From an uncultured Chloroflexota bacterium (GTDB lineage: Bacteria > Chloroflexota > Chloroflexia > Thermomicrobiales > UBA6265), in contig CALGSZ010000022.1 of NCBI GenBank assembly GCA_937901745.1, forward strand, positions 1 through 64,000: a DNA stretch of 64,000 nt, written 5' to 3'. Positions 34,085-41,890 of the stretch are shown here, piece by piece. Every line of letters begins with the position of its first letter. Positions within the stretch are counted from its first letter, which is position 1. The position numbers were made by a program, and so were the translations under genes. The notes under the pieces are model-generated. The model saw nothing but the letters and a program-made list of their open reading frames with translations, was not told the origin of the DNA and made no database searches.

Positions 34085-35095
34085 CTACCGCTCGCCGCGC
34101 TGCGCCGCGCGGATTCGGGGATCGATGAAGCCGTAGGCAACGTCAACGAGGAAGTTGGAGAAGAGCACCATGATCAGAACGATCAGCGTCACTCCCTGGA
34201 TCACCGGGTAGTCGTTCTGCCGGATCGCGCTGAAGAGGACGGTACCGATGCCTGGATACGAGAAGACGATCTCGGTGATGAGCGCCCCGCCGGCCAGCAC
34301 GCCGATCGAGAGGGCGAGGCCGGTGACCTGCGGCAGCATCGCGTTGCGGAAGACGTATCGCACGACGCGGTTGTCCGGCACGCCGAGACTACGCGCGAAG
34401 CCGACGTAATCGCTGCCGAGCTCGTAGATCGCCATCGAGCGCATCCCCACCGCCTGGCCGCCGATGAAAATCAAGACGAGCGAGAAGAAAGGCAGCCAGT
34501 AGTGATGGAGCGCGTCCCCGATGAAGCTCCAGCTCCACTCCGGGGAGCGGTTGTAGGAGTAGCCGCCGCTGGACGGGAAGATCGGCCAGTGAACCGTCAA
34601 TCCATAAAGCAGCAGGATGGCGAGGCAGTAATACGGAACGGCAGAGACGAACAGAGACGAAACGAACGCTCCGCGATCGAACCAGCCGCCTCGATACGCG
34701 GCGATCGCGCCCAAGATGTTGCCGACCAGCCAGCCGACGAGGATCGCTGGAAGCTGGAGGGCGACCGTCCAGGGCAGCGCGTCGGCGATCAGATCGCGAA
34801 CCGGCGCGGGATAGATCGCGAACGACGTGCCCAGATCGCCATGGGCGAGATTGCCGAGATAGGTCAGAAACTGCTTCCAGGCCGGCTGGTCGAGATTGAA
34901 CTCGCGCACGAAGGTTTCGTGGACGCGCTGCAGCGCCCGAGCCTCGGTGCCGCCCGCGGCAAGTCGCGCGACGATGGCATCAACCGGATTGCCGGGGATC
35001 ATCCTGGGCAGGAAGAAGTTGGCGGCGAGCGCCGCGAAGAAGGCGAGGATGAACCAAATCGTTTTGAAGAGGAGGTACCGCTGGAATCTCGTCAT
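34085..35095 (-). CDS. ABC transporter permease (DppB/OppB type)
   Basis: ATG 35095 follows GGAG at a 7-base spacing; the frame extends nine codons further upstream. 336 aa, with the typical N-terminal helix ('FILAFFAALAANFFLPRMIP' followed by 'GNPVDAIVARLA'), 'LAHGDLGTSFAIYPAPVRDL', and the EAA loop 'SDYVGFARSLGVPDNRVVRY'. The ending 'VDVAYGFIDPRIR' is also characteristic. First gene of the four-gene permease/ATPase operon. It is separated from its binding-protein gene by a terminator and a LacI-type operator-like site. Confidence 0.9.
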   Translation of the reverse strand: MTRFQRYLLFKTIWFILAFFAALAANFFLPRMIPGNPVDAIVARLAAGGTEARALQRVHETFVREFNLDQPAWKQFLTYLGNLAHGDLGTSFAIYPAPVRDLIADALPWTVALQLPAILVGWLVGNILGAIAAYRGGWFDRGAFVSSLFVSAVPYYCLAILLLYGLTVHWPIFPSSGGYSYNRSPEWSWSFIGDALHHYWLPFFSLVLIFIGGQAVGMRSMAIYELGSDYVGFARSLGVPDNRVVRYVFRNAMLPQVTGLALSIGVLAGGALITEIVFSYPGIGTVLFSAIRQNDYPVIQGVTLIVLIMVLFSNFLVDVAYGFIDPRIRAAQRGER

Positions 35096-35274
35096 CGCTG
35101 ACTCCACGACGGCGGGCGACACTGCCCAGTCAGATCCGTCCTGATGCGAGAACCTTCCGAGCGCGGCTCCTGTGGGTCGCCGGTAGTCTATCCGGAAAGC
35201 AATTCCCTTGTCCTACGTGTCGGCACGGCGCCGGGATTGTTCATGCCCTCAGGCGCTCCTGACCTCATCATCCA

Positions 35275-35288
35275 TGGGAGCGCTTTCA
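35275..35288. promoter_or_regulatory. LacI-family operator-like site before the DppBCDF-type operon
   Basis: TGGGAGCGCTTTCA matches the perfect palindrome at 38375-38388 in 12 of 14 positions. Read on the minus strand it is TGAAAGCGCTCCCA, close to the general LacI-family pattern with central CG. It lies 180 bases upstream of the permease start. Confidence 0.5.
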
Positions 35289-35331
35289 CGCGCCTGCTTG
35301 ACCGGTGACGCTTCCGGCGACCCAAGCCGAA

Positions 35332-35358
35332 GGGCGGCCGCATCGGAATCGGCCGCCC
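35332..35358 (-). terminator. Hairpin terminator of the family 5 binding-protein gene
   Basis: Perfect 9-bp stem (GGGCGGCCG 35332-35340 with CGGCCGCCC 35350-35358) 12 bases after the stop codon on the minus strand, followed there by TTCGGCTT. It would limit read-through from the abundant binding protein into the permease genes. Confidence 0.6.
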
Positions 35359-35369
35359 CGTGCTCCTGG

Positions 35370-37133
35370 CTAGCTCTCGCTCTTGAGCGTGAGCTTGGAC
35401 AGACTCTTGATCCCGGCTCCTTGCTGCGCCGGCGGACCGACCGGGTTCTCCTCGTTCGGGAAGCCAGTCCAGACGGTCTCGTTGTACTCGTAGAACTCGT
35501 CTGGCCGGTACATCAACGGGATTGCCGGCACGTCGCGCATGAAGATGGCGTCCAGCTCCTGGTAGAGCTCGATCTGGCCGGCCTCATCCGCCTGCGCCGC
35601 CTGATCGAGCAGCGGACCAACCGCGTCGTTCTTGTAGCGGTTGTAGTTCCAGAACGCCGGCTGGCCGAGCTCCGCCACGCCGCGGTTGTCCAGCACGTCG
35701 CGGAAGCGGCGCCACGGGCCGGCGGCACTGACACCAGCGACGTACCAGAGGGCGAGATCGAAGTCGCCCGCCTGATTGCGCGTCGTGACCACCGGCGCCT
35801 CTGGGAAGTCGGTCTGGACATCGAAGCCGACTTCGCGCGCGCCTTGGGCGACGAGCTCGATCGCCGTTTGCCAGTCAGTCCAGCCGTATGGGCAATGAGC
35901 GACGAAGGGGCCGAGGCGAGTGCCATCGGGGAGCACGTAAACGTCGCCGTCCTTCGTCGCGCCGAGCTCCTGCTCCAGGATTGCCTTCGCCCGCTCCGGG
36001 TCGTAGGTCCATCCCTCGCGAGCGACGAGATCGGCGTTGAAGAACTTCGCCTCTCCTCCGTCGGGGATGATCAGGCTGGAATTGGCTGGAACTGAGTAGC
36101 GCGACATCGCGGTCGCCGCGATTTGCGGGTAGTTGATCGAATAGGCGAGAGCGCGGCGCACGCGTGGATCATCGAGCGGCTTGCGGTTGACGTTGATGAA
36201 AAGGAGCGGGATCGAGCCCGGCACGTGATACGGCTCCTCACGGAACCAGGTGCCGACCGGCTGTCCCCGCGACTCCCAGAGCTGCCAAATCTGGGGCAGG
36301 AACGTCTGGGAGATATCGATCTCGCCGCGAGAGAAGGCGAGATTGGCGCTGTCGTTGCTGTCGAAGATCGGGTGAATGATGTACCGCGGGGTCGGCAGAC
36401 CGATCGCCTGGGCGCCCCAATAGTTGTCGTCGCGGACGAGCGCGATTCGCTCCGTCGAGGCATCGAGCACCTTGTATGGACCGGAGCCGACGGGGTCGAC
36501 GTCTATGACCTCGATCAGCGGCTCGCCTGAGGCCTCCCGCTGCTCCCAGATGTGCTTGGGCAGGATGTAATCCTCGCAGAGGTGGTGTCGCACCATGCCG
36601 GGATTGAGCCGCTCGGGGTTGAGCTTGAGAGTGATGGTGCGCTCGTCGGTCGCTTCGGCGCTGGAGACGTAATCCCAGAAGTCGCTGTAGTAGATGCCGT
36701 CGTGCCGCTTCGGCAGCTCGAACGAGTAGATCACATCGGCCGAAGTCAGCGGCGTTCCATCGGAGAACTTGGTGCCATCCTGCAGCGTAATGACGACCGT
36801 CTGCGGATCGGGCCACTGCATCTCTTTCGCCAGCAGCGGCTCCGCCTCGCCGGTGAAGAGGTTGAAGGCGAAGAGCGTCTCGTAGATGTGGAGGCTATCG
36901 GGGTTGGAAGGCCATGCGCGATTCGGGTTGAGCGGATTGAAGGTGTTCGGCGGCCCCCATTGCCAGCCGGCGACGTAAAGCGTCTCGGTCCGCGCCATCT
37001 CTTGGGCTCGGACCGAGGCTGATCCGAACCGTCCGGAGAGGCGGGCGCTGGCAGCCAATGCGCCGAGCGCGCCAGCCCGGCCTAGAAATGCACGCCGCGT
37101 CTGAGAACCGAAGAGGGATGTTGGGGAAGACAT
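35370..37133 (-). CDS. Tat-exported ABC solute-binding protein, family 5
   Basis: 587 aa from ATG 37133 (AAGGAG upstream; the GTG at 37145 overlaps that site). A twin-arginine signal ('TRRAFLGRAGALGALAASAR') is followed by the SBP_bac_5 fold: 'HIYETLFAFNLFTGEAEPLL', 'LQDGTKFSDGTPLTSADVIY' and 'RVRRALAYSINYPQIAATAM'. The family takes peptides, nickel, or oligosaccharides such as cello- and xylo-oligomers. The nearby LacI regulator and Gfo/Idh oxidoreductase favour a sugar ligand, but this is inference. The permeases and ATPases lie downstream on the same strand, behind a terminator. Confidence 0.9.
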   Translation of the reverse strand: MSSPTSLFGSQTRRAFLGRAGALGALAASARLSGRFGSASVRAQEMARTETLYVAGWQWGPPNTFNPLNPNRAWPSNPDSLHIYETLFAFNLFTGEAEPLLAKEMQWPDPQTVVITLQDGTKFSDGTPLTSADVIYSFELPKRHDGIYYSDFWDYVSSAEATDERTITLKLNPERLNPGMVRHHLCEDYILPKHIWEQREASGEPLIEVIDVDPVGSGPYKVLDASTERIALVRDDNYWGAQAIGLPTPRYIIHPIFDSNDSANLAFSRGEIDISQTFLPQIWQLWESRGQPVGTWFREEPYHVPGSIPLLFINVNRKPLDDPRVRRALAYSINYPQIAATAMSRYSVPANSSLIIPDGGEAKFFNADLVAREGWTYDPERAKAILEQELGATKDGDVYVLPDGTRLGPFVAHCPYGWTDWQTAIELVAQGAREVGFDVQTDFPEAPVVTTRNQAGDFDLALWYVAGVSAAGPWRRFRDVLDNRGVAELGQPAFWNYNRYKNDAVGPLLDQAAQADEAGQIELYQELDAIFMRDVPAIPLMYRPDEFYEYNETVWTGFPNEENPVGPPAQQGAGIKSLSKLTLKSES

Positions 37134-37231
37134 CGTTGTCACCACTCCTTGCTATGCCGCTTCGCGGCACGACCCATCCCTTGCCACCGATGGGCGGCGA
37201 TATTTGCCGAGCGCGAAGTCAGCGGCAGCGC

Positions 37232-38317
37232 TCAGGCTGTCGCAACTTCGACCGACGACGCGACCAGCGAGTCACCTCCTTTCTGATGAACCGGCGATTC
37301 CGGCTCACAGCCGCACGATTGTCGGAGGAGAAGATGCGTGGGTAGCACCCGCTGCAACGGCGCACGATCCGGGTGCTCCATGAGCTCGAGCAGCGCACGC
37401 ACCGCTTCCCGGCCCTCTTCCTCGATCGGCTGGACGACGGTCGAGAGGACCGGCCGGGAGACGAGCGTCTCCTCTAACCCGTCGAAACCGATCACGGCGA
37501 TATCGTCCGGCACGCGCAGCGAGGCATCGCGTAACGCCTGCAGCGCGCCGGAGGCCATGGCGTCACTCGCAACGAAGACGGCATCGGGCAATTCCACGCC
37601 GCTGCTCAGGATTTGCTGCATGGCGTGGTATCCACCGCGGCGCGTGAAATCGCCCGCCACGGTCAGCGCCGGCTCCGGGAGATGACCCGCCTCCTGTAAC
37701 GCCGTCACGTAGCCGGCGTAGCGATCAATCGAGGCGATCATGTTGCGCGGGCCGGTGATCATGGCGATGCGTCGCCGACCATGAGCAAGCAAGTGCGTCA
37801 CGGCCATGTGAGCGCCGCCGCGATTGTCGACGTCAACGAAGCTGACGTCGTGGTGCGGGTGGCGGCCGACGAGAACGAAGGGGAAGCCGTCTTCTTTCAG
37901 CCGGGCGACGATCGGGTCCTCGACCACGCTGGACGCGATGATGACGCCGTCCACGTGGCGCCCACGGATGACGCGCCGGTAGACGCGATCCGACGTCGCG
38001 CCTCCCTCGGACGTTTCCATCATCAGGGCGACGTTGTGATCGGCCTCGTTGCACGCCTGAACCACGCCCTCGATCAGCGCCGGGAAGAAAGGATCGCGGA
38101 AAAGCTTGCCAACCGCGTACGGAATGAGAAGCCCGACGATCCGTGTCCGCCGGGAGGCGAGGGAGCGGGCGGCGGCATGGGGATGGAAATTCTGCTGCCG
38201 GATGACCTCTTCGACACGCTGCCGCGCCGCGGGACTGACGCGCGGGTCCCCGTTGACCACGCGCGAAACGGTCGAGCGAGAGACGCCGGCGAGCCGAGCG
38301 ATTTCCTCGAGCGTCAT
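37232..38317 (-). CDS. LacI family transcriptional regulator
   Basis: 361 aa. The N-terminal helix-turn-helix and hinge helix ('TLEEIARLAGVSRSTVSRVV' then 'NGDPRVSPAARQRVEEVI') are canonical, with the 'PHAAARSLASRRTRIVGLLI' linker. The periplasmic-binding-like sensor domain follows, including 'HMAVTHLLAHGRRRIAMITG' and 'DAVFVASDAMASGALQALRD'. It ends in a Cys-containing tail ('LLLRQSCGCEPESP') common in Chloroflexota and actinobacterial members. It is transcribed away from the sugar importer at 38550; a perfect palindromic operator lies just inside its own promoter, so autoregulation is likely. Confidence 0.93.
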   Translation of the reverse strand: MTLEEIARLAGVSRSTVSRVVNGDPRVSPAARQRVEEVIRQQNFHPHAAARSLASRRTRIVGLLIPYAVGKLFRDPFFPALIEGVVQACNEADHNVALMMETSEGGATSDRVYRRVIRGRHVDGVIIASSVVEDPIVARLKEDGFPFVLVGRHPHHDVSFVDVDNRGGAHMAVTHLLAHGRRRIAMITGPRNMIASIDRYAGYVTALQEAGHLPEPALTVAGDFTRRGGYHAMQQILSSGVELPDAVFVASDAMASGALQALRDASLRVPDDIAVIGFDGLEETLVSRPVLSTVVQPIEEEGREAVRALLELMEHPDRAPLQRVLPTHLLLRQSCGCEPESPVHQKGGDSLVASSVEVATA

Positions 38318-38374
38318 GCAGCCTCCCCCCTAGCGAGGATGCGCCACCGCCCCGAGTAGTGGCTCCGTCTATCG

Positions 38375-38388
38375 TGGGAGCGCTCCCA
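38375..38388. promoter_or_regulatory. Perfect LacI-family operator palindrome
   Basis: TGGGAGCGCTCCCA, a perfect 14-bp palindrome with the central CG of LacI-family sites, lies in the divergent region between the lacI-type gene (start 38317) and the sugar importer (start 38550). It falls about 14 bases downstream of the proposed -10 of the regulator promoter, a position suited to repression. Confidence 0.8.
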
Positions 38389-38401
38389 AGCCGATGGCCA
38401 C

Positions 38402-38429
38402 AGGATAGCACCCTTCCCCCGCCTGTCAA
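38402..38429 (-). promoter_or_regulatory. Sigma-70-type promoter of the LacI-family gene
   Basis: On the minus strand a perfect -35 TTGACA (38424-38429), a 16-base spacer and -10 TATCCT (38402-38407). The expected start of transcription falls beside the operator at 38375-38388. Confidence 0.6.
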
Positions 38430-38446
38430 GTCCGTAGGAAACCGCG

Positions 38447-38475
38447 TTGCCCACGCCGCCACTCACGGGTACACT
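38447..38475 (+). promoter_or_regulatory. Possible promoter of the sugar importer operon
   Basis: TTGCCC (38447-38452), a 17-base spacer and TACACT (38470-38475); each hexamer has 4 of 6 consensus bases. It lies 75 bases upstream of the binding-protein start. Confidence 0.35.
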
Positions 38476-38549
38476 GACGCCACCGAATTCTCGGACTGGA
38501 TCACGCGCAACGGGCGGCTTGGCTCGCTTCGCTCACAGGAGGGTTGGCA

Positions 38550-39917
38550 ATGTCAGAGCGCCAAGGCATCCGGTATTCGCGACGACGCGTATTGCAGGCG
38601 ACGGCCGGCGCCGTTGCGGCCGGCACGCTTGCCCGGCATCGCGCGCTGCCGGCATCGGCGAGCTTGCGGCAGGAGGCTGCCGATTTCGATTGGCAGCGCT
38701 TCAAGGGCGAGGAGATCACGGTCCTACTCGTCACGAATTCCCGCTCGGACATCCTCGTCCAGCACCAGTCCGAATTCGAGGAGCTCACCGGCATCAAGGT
38801 CAATGCCGACGTGGTGCCCGAGCAGCAGCAACGCCAGAAACAGGTCATCGAGTTCACCTCGGGGAATCCGAGCTTCGATGTCACCGTCGTCTCCTGGCAC
38901 GTGCAGAAGGGCCTGTTCGGTCGCGGCAAGTGGCTGCTGGACCTGCGCGAGTTCCTCAACGATCCCACGATGACGCCGCCGGACTACGACTTCGACGACT
39001 TCCTCCCGAGTGCCGTCACCTTCTCCACACAGCCCGACGGCACGATGGACACCCTGCCGCTCTTCACCGACTACTGGATCATGTACTGGAACAAGGAGCT
39101 GTTCGAGGCAAAGGGTGTCGAGTTTCCCACCACGCTCGATGACGTCGTCGCGGCGGCCGAGGCGCTCCATGATCCCGACAATGGCATCTACGGCTTCGTC
39201 GCGCGGGGCCTGAAGAATGCGAACGTGCCCGTCTGGACCTGCTTCATGCAGGGCTGGGACGTCAAGCCAGTAGACGATGAGGGGCAATTGCAAACGACGA
39301 CGGAAGCGGCCGTCGAGGCTGCAACGTATTACCAGCGGCTGCTCAGGGACTTCGCGCCTCCTGGCGTGACCGGCTTCAATTGGAACGAGTGTCAAACGAC
39401 GTTCTCGCAGGGCACGGCGGCGATGTGGTTCGACGGAATCGGCTTCGCGACGCCGCTCGAAGACCCAGAGCAATCGAAGGTCGCCGGCAAGGTCGGCTAC
39501 GGGCTGCAGCCGGCGGGACCGGTGGCGCATCACTCCGGCATGTTCGGCGACGGCATCGGCGTCACCGCGCAGTCCAACAAGCAAGGGCCGGCGTACTTCT
39601 ATTGCCTGTGGGCGACGAACAAGGTGAACCAGGCGCGCTTCCTGGCCGCGGGCGCTGGCTCCCCGGCGCGGGCCTCGGCCTATAACGATCCGGAAGCGCT
39701 GGCCAACCTCGTCGTGCCGCAGGAGTGGGTGGACACGCTCGTTGCATCCGGCCAGATCGGCTTGCCGTCCTTGCCGGAGATCGTCCCGGTGACGGAGTTC
39801 CGCGATATCTTCGGCATCGCGCTGACGAACATGATCGAGGGCGCGGATCCGGCCGAAGAGCTCCAGAAGGCAACCGAGGAGTTCCAGCCGATCCTCGAGC
39901 GGAGTTTGCAGAGCTAA
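38550..39917 (+). CDS. Tat-exported sugar ABC transporter substrate-binding protein, family 1
   Basis: ATG 38550 with AGGAGG at 38537-38542. 455 aa with a twin-arginine signal ('SRRRVLQATAGAVAAGTLA'). The mature SBP_bac_1 fold shows 'FEELTGIKVNADVVPEQQQR', 'NPSFDVTVVSWHVQKGLFG', 'YYWNKELF'-type hinge ('WIMYWNKELFEAKGVEFPTT') and 'SQGTAAMWFDGIGFATPLED'. It should bind a sugar or polyol outside the membrane and deliver it to the two permeases that follow. Sugar identity is unknown. Control by the LacI-family protein next door is likely from the shared operator. Confidence 0.9.
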   Translation: MSERQGIRYSRRRVLQATAGAVAAGTLARHRALPASASLRQEAADFDWQRFKGEEITVLLVTNSRSDILVQHQSEFEELTGIKVNADVVPEQQQRQKQVIEFTSGNPSFDVTVVSWHVQKGLFGRGKWLLDLREFLNDPTMTPPDYDFDDFLPSAVTFSTQPDGTMDTLPLFTDYWIMYWNKELFEAKGVEFPTTLDDVVAAAEALHDPDNGIYGFVARGLKNANVPVWTCFMQGWDVKPVDDEGQLQTTTEAAVEAATYYQRLLRDFAPPGVTGFNWNECQTTFSQGTAAMWFDGIGFATPLEDPEQSKVAGKVGYGLQPAGPVAHHSGMFGDGIGVTAQSNKQGPAYFYCLWATNKVNQARFLAAGAGSPARASAYNDPEALANLVVPQEWVDTLVASGQIGLPSLPEIVPVTEFRDIFGIALTNMIEGADPAEELQKATEEFQPILERSLQS

Positions 39918-40009
39918 CCGATGACGATCGCGCGCGGCGCCACGCTCGTCTGCCTCGTCACCGGCGCCAGCGAGCCTTGGCCGGCTCGGCAATGGCGAGG
40001 AGCAGCAGC

Positions 40010-40942
40010 GTGGTGACGACCCAGCATCGCATCTCCTGGCTGGGGCGGCGTCAGGCCCGCCCCGGCCAGCCTGTCTCTTCCTACAGCCGGCGTGGGCGCT
40101 ACCTGCTCTTCGTCGTGCCGGCGATCGTGGTCACGCTGGCCGTCATCATCTTCCCCTGGCTCTACACGATCTACATGAGCGTCCACGACTGGCAGGTCGG
40201 GATGCCACGGATCTACATCGGCCTGGAGAACTACGCCAACCTGATCAATGACACCCGGTTCCGCGAAGCGGTCTGGCGCACGTTCGTCTACACCGTCTTC
40301 GCCGTGGTCTGTCCCACGGTCGTGGGGACGATCGCCGCGTTGTTCTTCCACCAAGAGTTCCCGCTTCGCGGCCTCGTGCGCACCGTCTATCTGCTCCCGA
40401 TGATCGCGACACCGGTCGCGATCGCCCTCGTCTGGACGATGATGTTCCACCCGCAGCTTGGGGTGCTGAACTACTTGTTGTCGCTCGTCGGGATTCCACC
40501 TTCGCGTTGGATCTACGATCAGGACACCGTCATCCCGACGCTCGTGCTGGTCGAGACGTGGCAGTGGACGCCGCTCGTCATGCTGATCGTGCTTGGCGGC
40601 CTTGCCTCGCTGCCGAGCGAGCCGTTCGAGTCGGCGTTGATCGACGGCGCCAGCACCTTCCAGATCACCCGCGACTTGACGCTGCCGCTGGTCATGCCGT
40701 TTATCATGGTCGCTGTCGTGCTGCGCACCATTGATGCACTGAAGTCATTCGACATCATCTACACGATGACCCAAGGCGGGCCAGGCACCGCCTCTGAGAC
40801 GATCAACATCTACCTGTATTTGCAAGCGTTCGCCTTCTTCCGCATCGGTCAAGCCTCGGCCGTTGTGTTGGTCTTCTTCGTCATCATCGTGGCCTGTTCT
40901 CTGGTGCTGTTGTGGGTGAGGCAGAAGACGCGATGGGCATAG
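40010..40942 (+). CDS. Sugar ABC transporter permease (MalF/UgpA type)
   Basis: 310 aa from GTG 40010, chosen because GGAG (39999-40002) is 7 bases upstream; ATG 39992 is the alternative. Six helices, beginning 'YLLFVVPAIVVTLAVIIFPW', with the conserved 'YIGLENYANLINDTRFREAV' and the EAA loop 'FESALIDGASTFQITRDLTL'. 'DIIYTMTQGGPGTASETINI' is the usual MalF-group signature. It pairs with the MalG-type permease, whose start overlaps its end by 10 bases. Confidence 0.9.
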   Translation: MVTTQHRISWLGRRQARPGQPVSSYSRRGRYLLFVVPAIVVTLAVIIFPWLYTIYMSVHDWQVGMPRIYIGLENYANLINDTRFREAVWRTFVYTVFAVVCPTVVGTIAALFFHQEFPLRGLVRTVYLLPMIATPVAIALVWTMMFHPQLGVLNYLLSLVGIPPSRWIYDQDTVIPTLVLVETWQWTPLVMLIVLGGLASLPSEPFESALIDGASTFQITRDLTLPLVMPFIMVAVVLRTIDALKSFDIIYTMTQGGPGTASETINIYLYLQAFAFFRIGQASAVVLVFFVIIVACSLVLLWVRQKTRWA

Positions 40943-41805
40943 CGAGCACCGCGGTCGCGCGCAAGCCGGAGCGCCTCGCCGCCGTTCACCTCCGGCGGTA
41001 CCTGCGCCGGATCGGCTTCTTCCTCTGCATTGCGATACTCCTCTCGCCCGTGCTCTTCGTCTTCTTCTGGATGCTTTCCCTCTCCCTCAAGCCGAACGTC
41101 GAGAACACGGCCTATCCACCGGTCTTCATTCCCCGGCACCCGACGCTGGAGAACTTCCGCGCCGTCTTCGAGAAGAGTCCGTTCGACCTCTACACGCGGA
41201 ACAGCGTGATCGTGGCGACCGCGTCCACGCTCCTCTCGCTGATTCTGGGCGTGCCCGCGGGCTATGGCATCGCCAAGGCAAAGTCGCACGGCCTCGCGCT
41301 CTTCGTGCTTATCGCGCGCATGACACCAGGACTGAGCTACCTGATCCCCTGGTTCATGCTCTTCCGGTCGCTAGGCCTGAACAACACGCTTTGGGCGTTG
41401 ATCATCACCCACCTGATCATCGGGTTGCCCATCACGATCTGGGTCATGATGGGCTTTTTCGAGGACCTTCACCCTGAGATCGAGGAAGCCGCGCTCGTGG
41501 ACGGCGCCGGGATCTGGTCCGCCTTCCGCGACATCGCCGTGCCGCTCGCGCGACCGGGCATGATCGTCGCCGCGATCTTGTCGTTCATCTTTTCGTGGAA
41601 CAACTTCATCTTTGCCGTTGTGCTGGCCGGACGAGAGACGCGCACATTACCTGTCGCGGTGTTTAATATTCTTACCTTCGAGCAGCTCGTCTGGGGCGAG
41701 CTCGCCGCCGCCGCACTGATCGTCACCGCGCCCGTCCTGGTGCTGACCCTGCTCGTGCAGCGGCACATCGTTGTCGGGCTGACCGCCGGGGGAATGAAGG
41801 GATAG
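40933..41805 (+). CDS. Sugar ABC transporter permease (MalG/UgpE type)
   Basis: 290 aa from ATG 40933 (GAGGCAGAAG upstream, overlapping the previous gene by 10 bases). Six helices, with 'FWMLSLSLKPNVENTAYPPV' after the first, the EAA loop 'EIEEAALVDGAGIWSAFRDI' and 'FIFSWNNFIFAVVLAGRETR', typical of MalG proteins. No ATPase gene follows, so the system must use a shared MsmK/MalK-type ATPase encoded elsewhere; this is normal for the CUT1 family. Confidence 0.9.
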   Translation: MGIASTAVARKPERLAAVHLRRYLRRIGFFLCIAILLSPVLFVFFWMLSLSLKPNVENTAYPPVFIPRHPTLENFRAVFEKSPFDLYTRNSVIVATASTLLSLILGVPAGYGIAKAKSHGLALFVLIARMTPGLSYLIPWFMLFRSLGLNNTLWALIITHLIIGLPITIWVMMGFFEDLHPEIEEAALVDGAGIWSAFRDIAVPLARPGMIVAAILSFIFSWNNFIFAVVLAGRETRTLPVAVFNILTFEQLVWGELAAAALIVTAPVLVLTLLVQRHIVVGLTAGGMKG

Positions 41806-41890
41806 CGGCGCAGGTGTTGATTCGGATACGACTGATGGACTGCTCACGTGGATGGGCCGACAACCCAGCCACAGGCGGGGCGGCCGCGCG

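Noticed and set aside
33884..35101. Plus-strand open frame of 405 codons opposite the permease genes
   Set aside because: Charged, repetitive shadow; both permeases on the other strand have complete motifs.
38724..39992. Minus-strand open frame of 422 codons opposite the sugar-binding protein
   Set aside because: Shadow frame; the plus strand has the Tat signal, ribosome site and family motifs.
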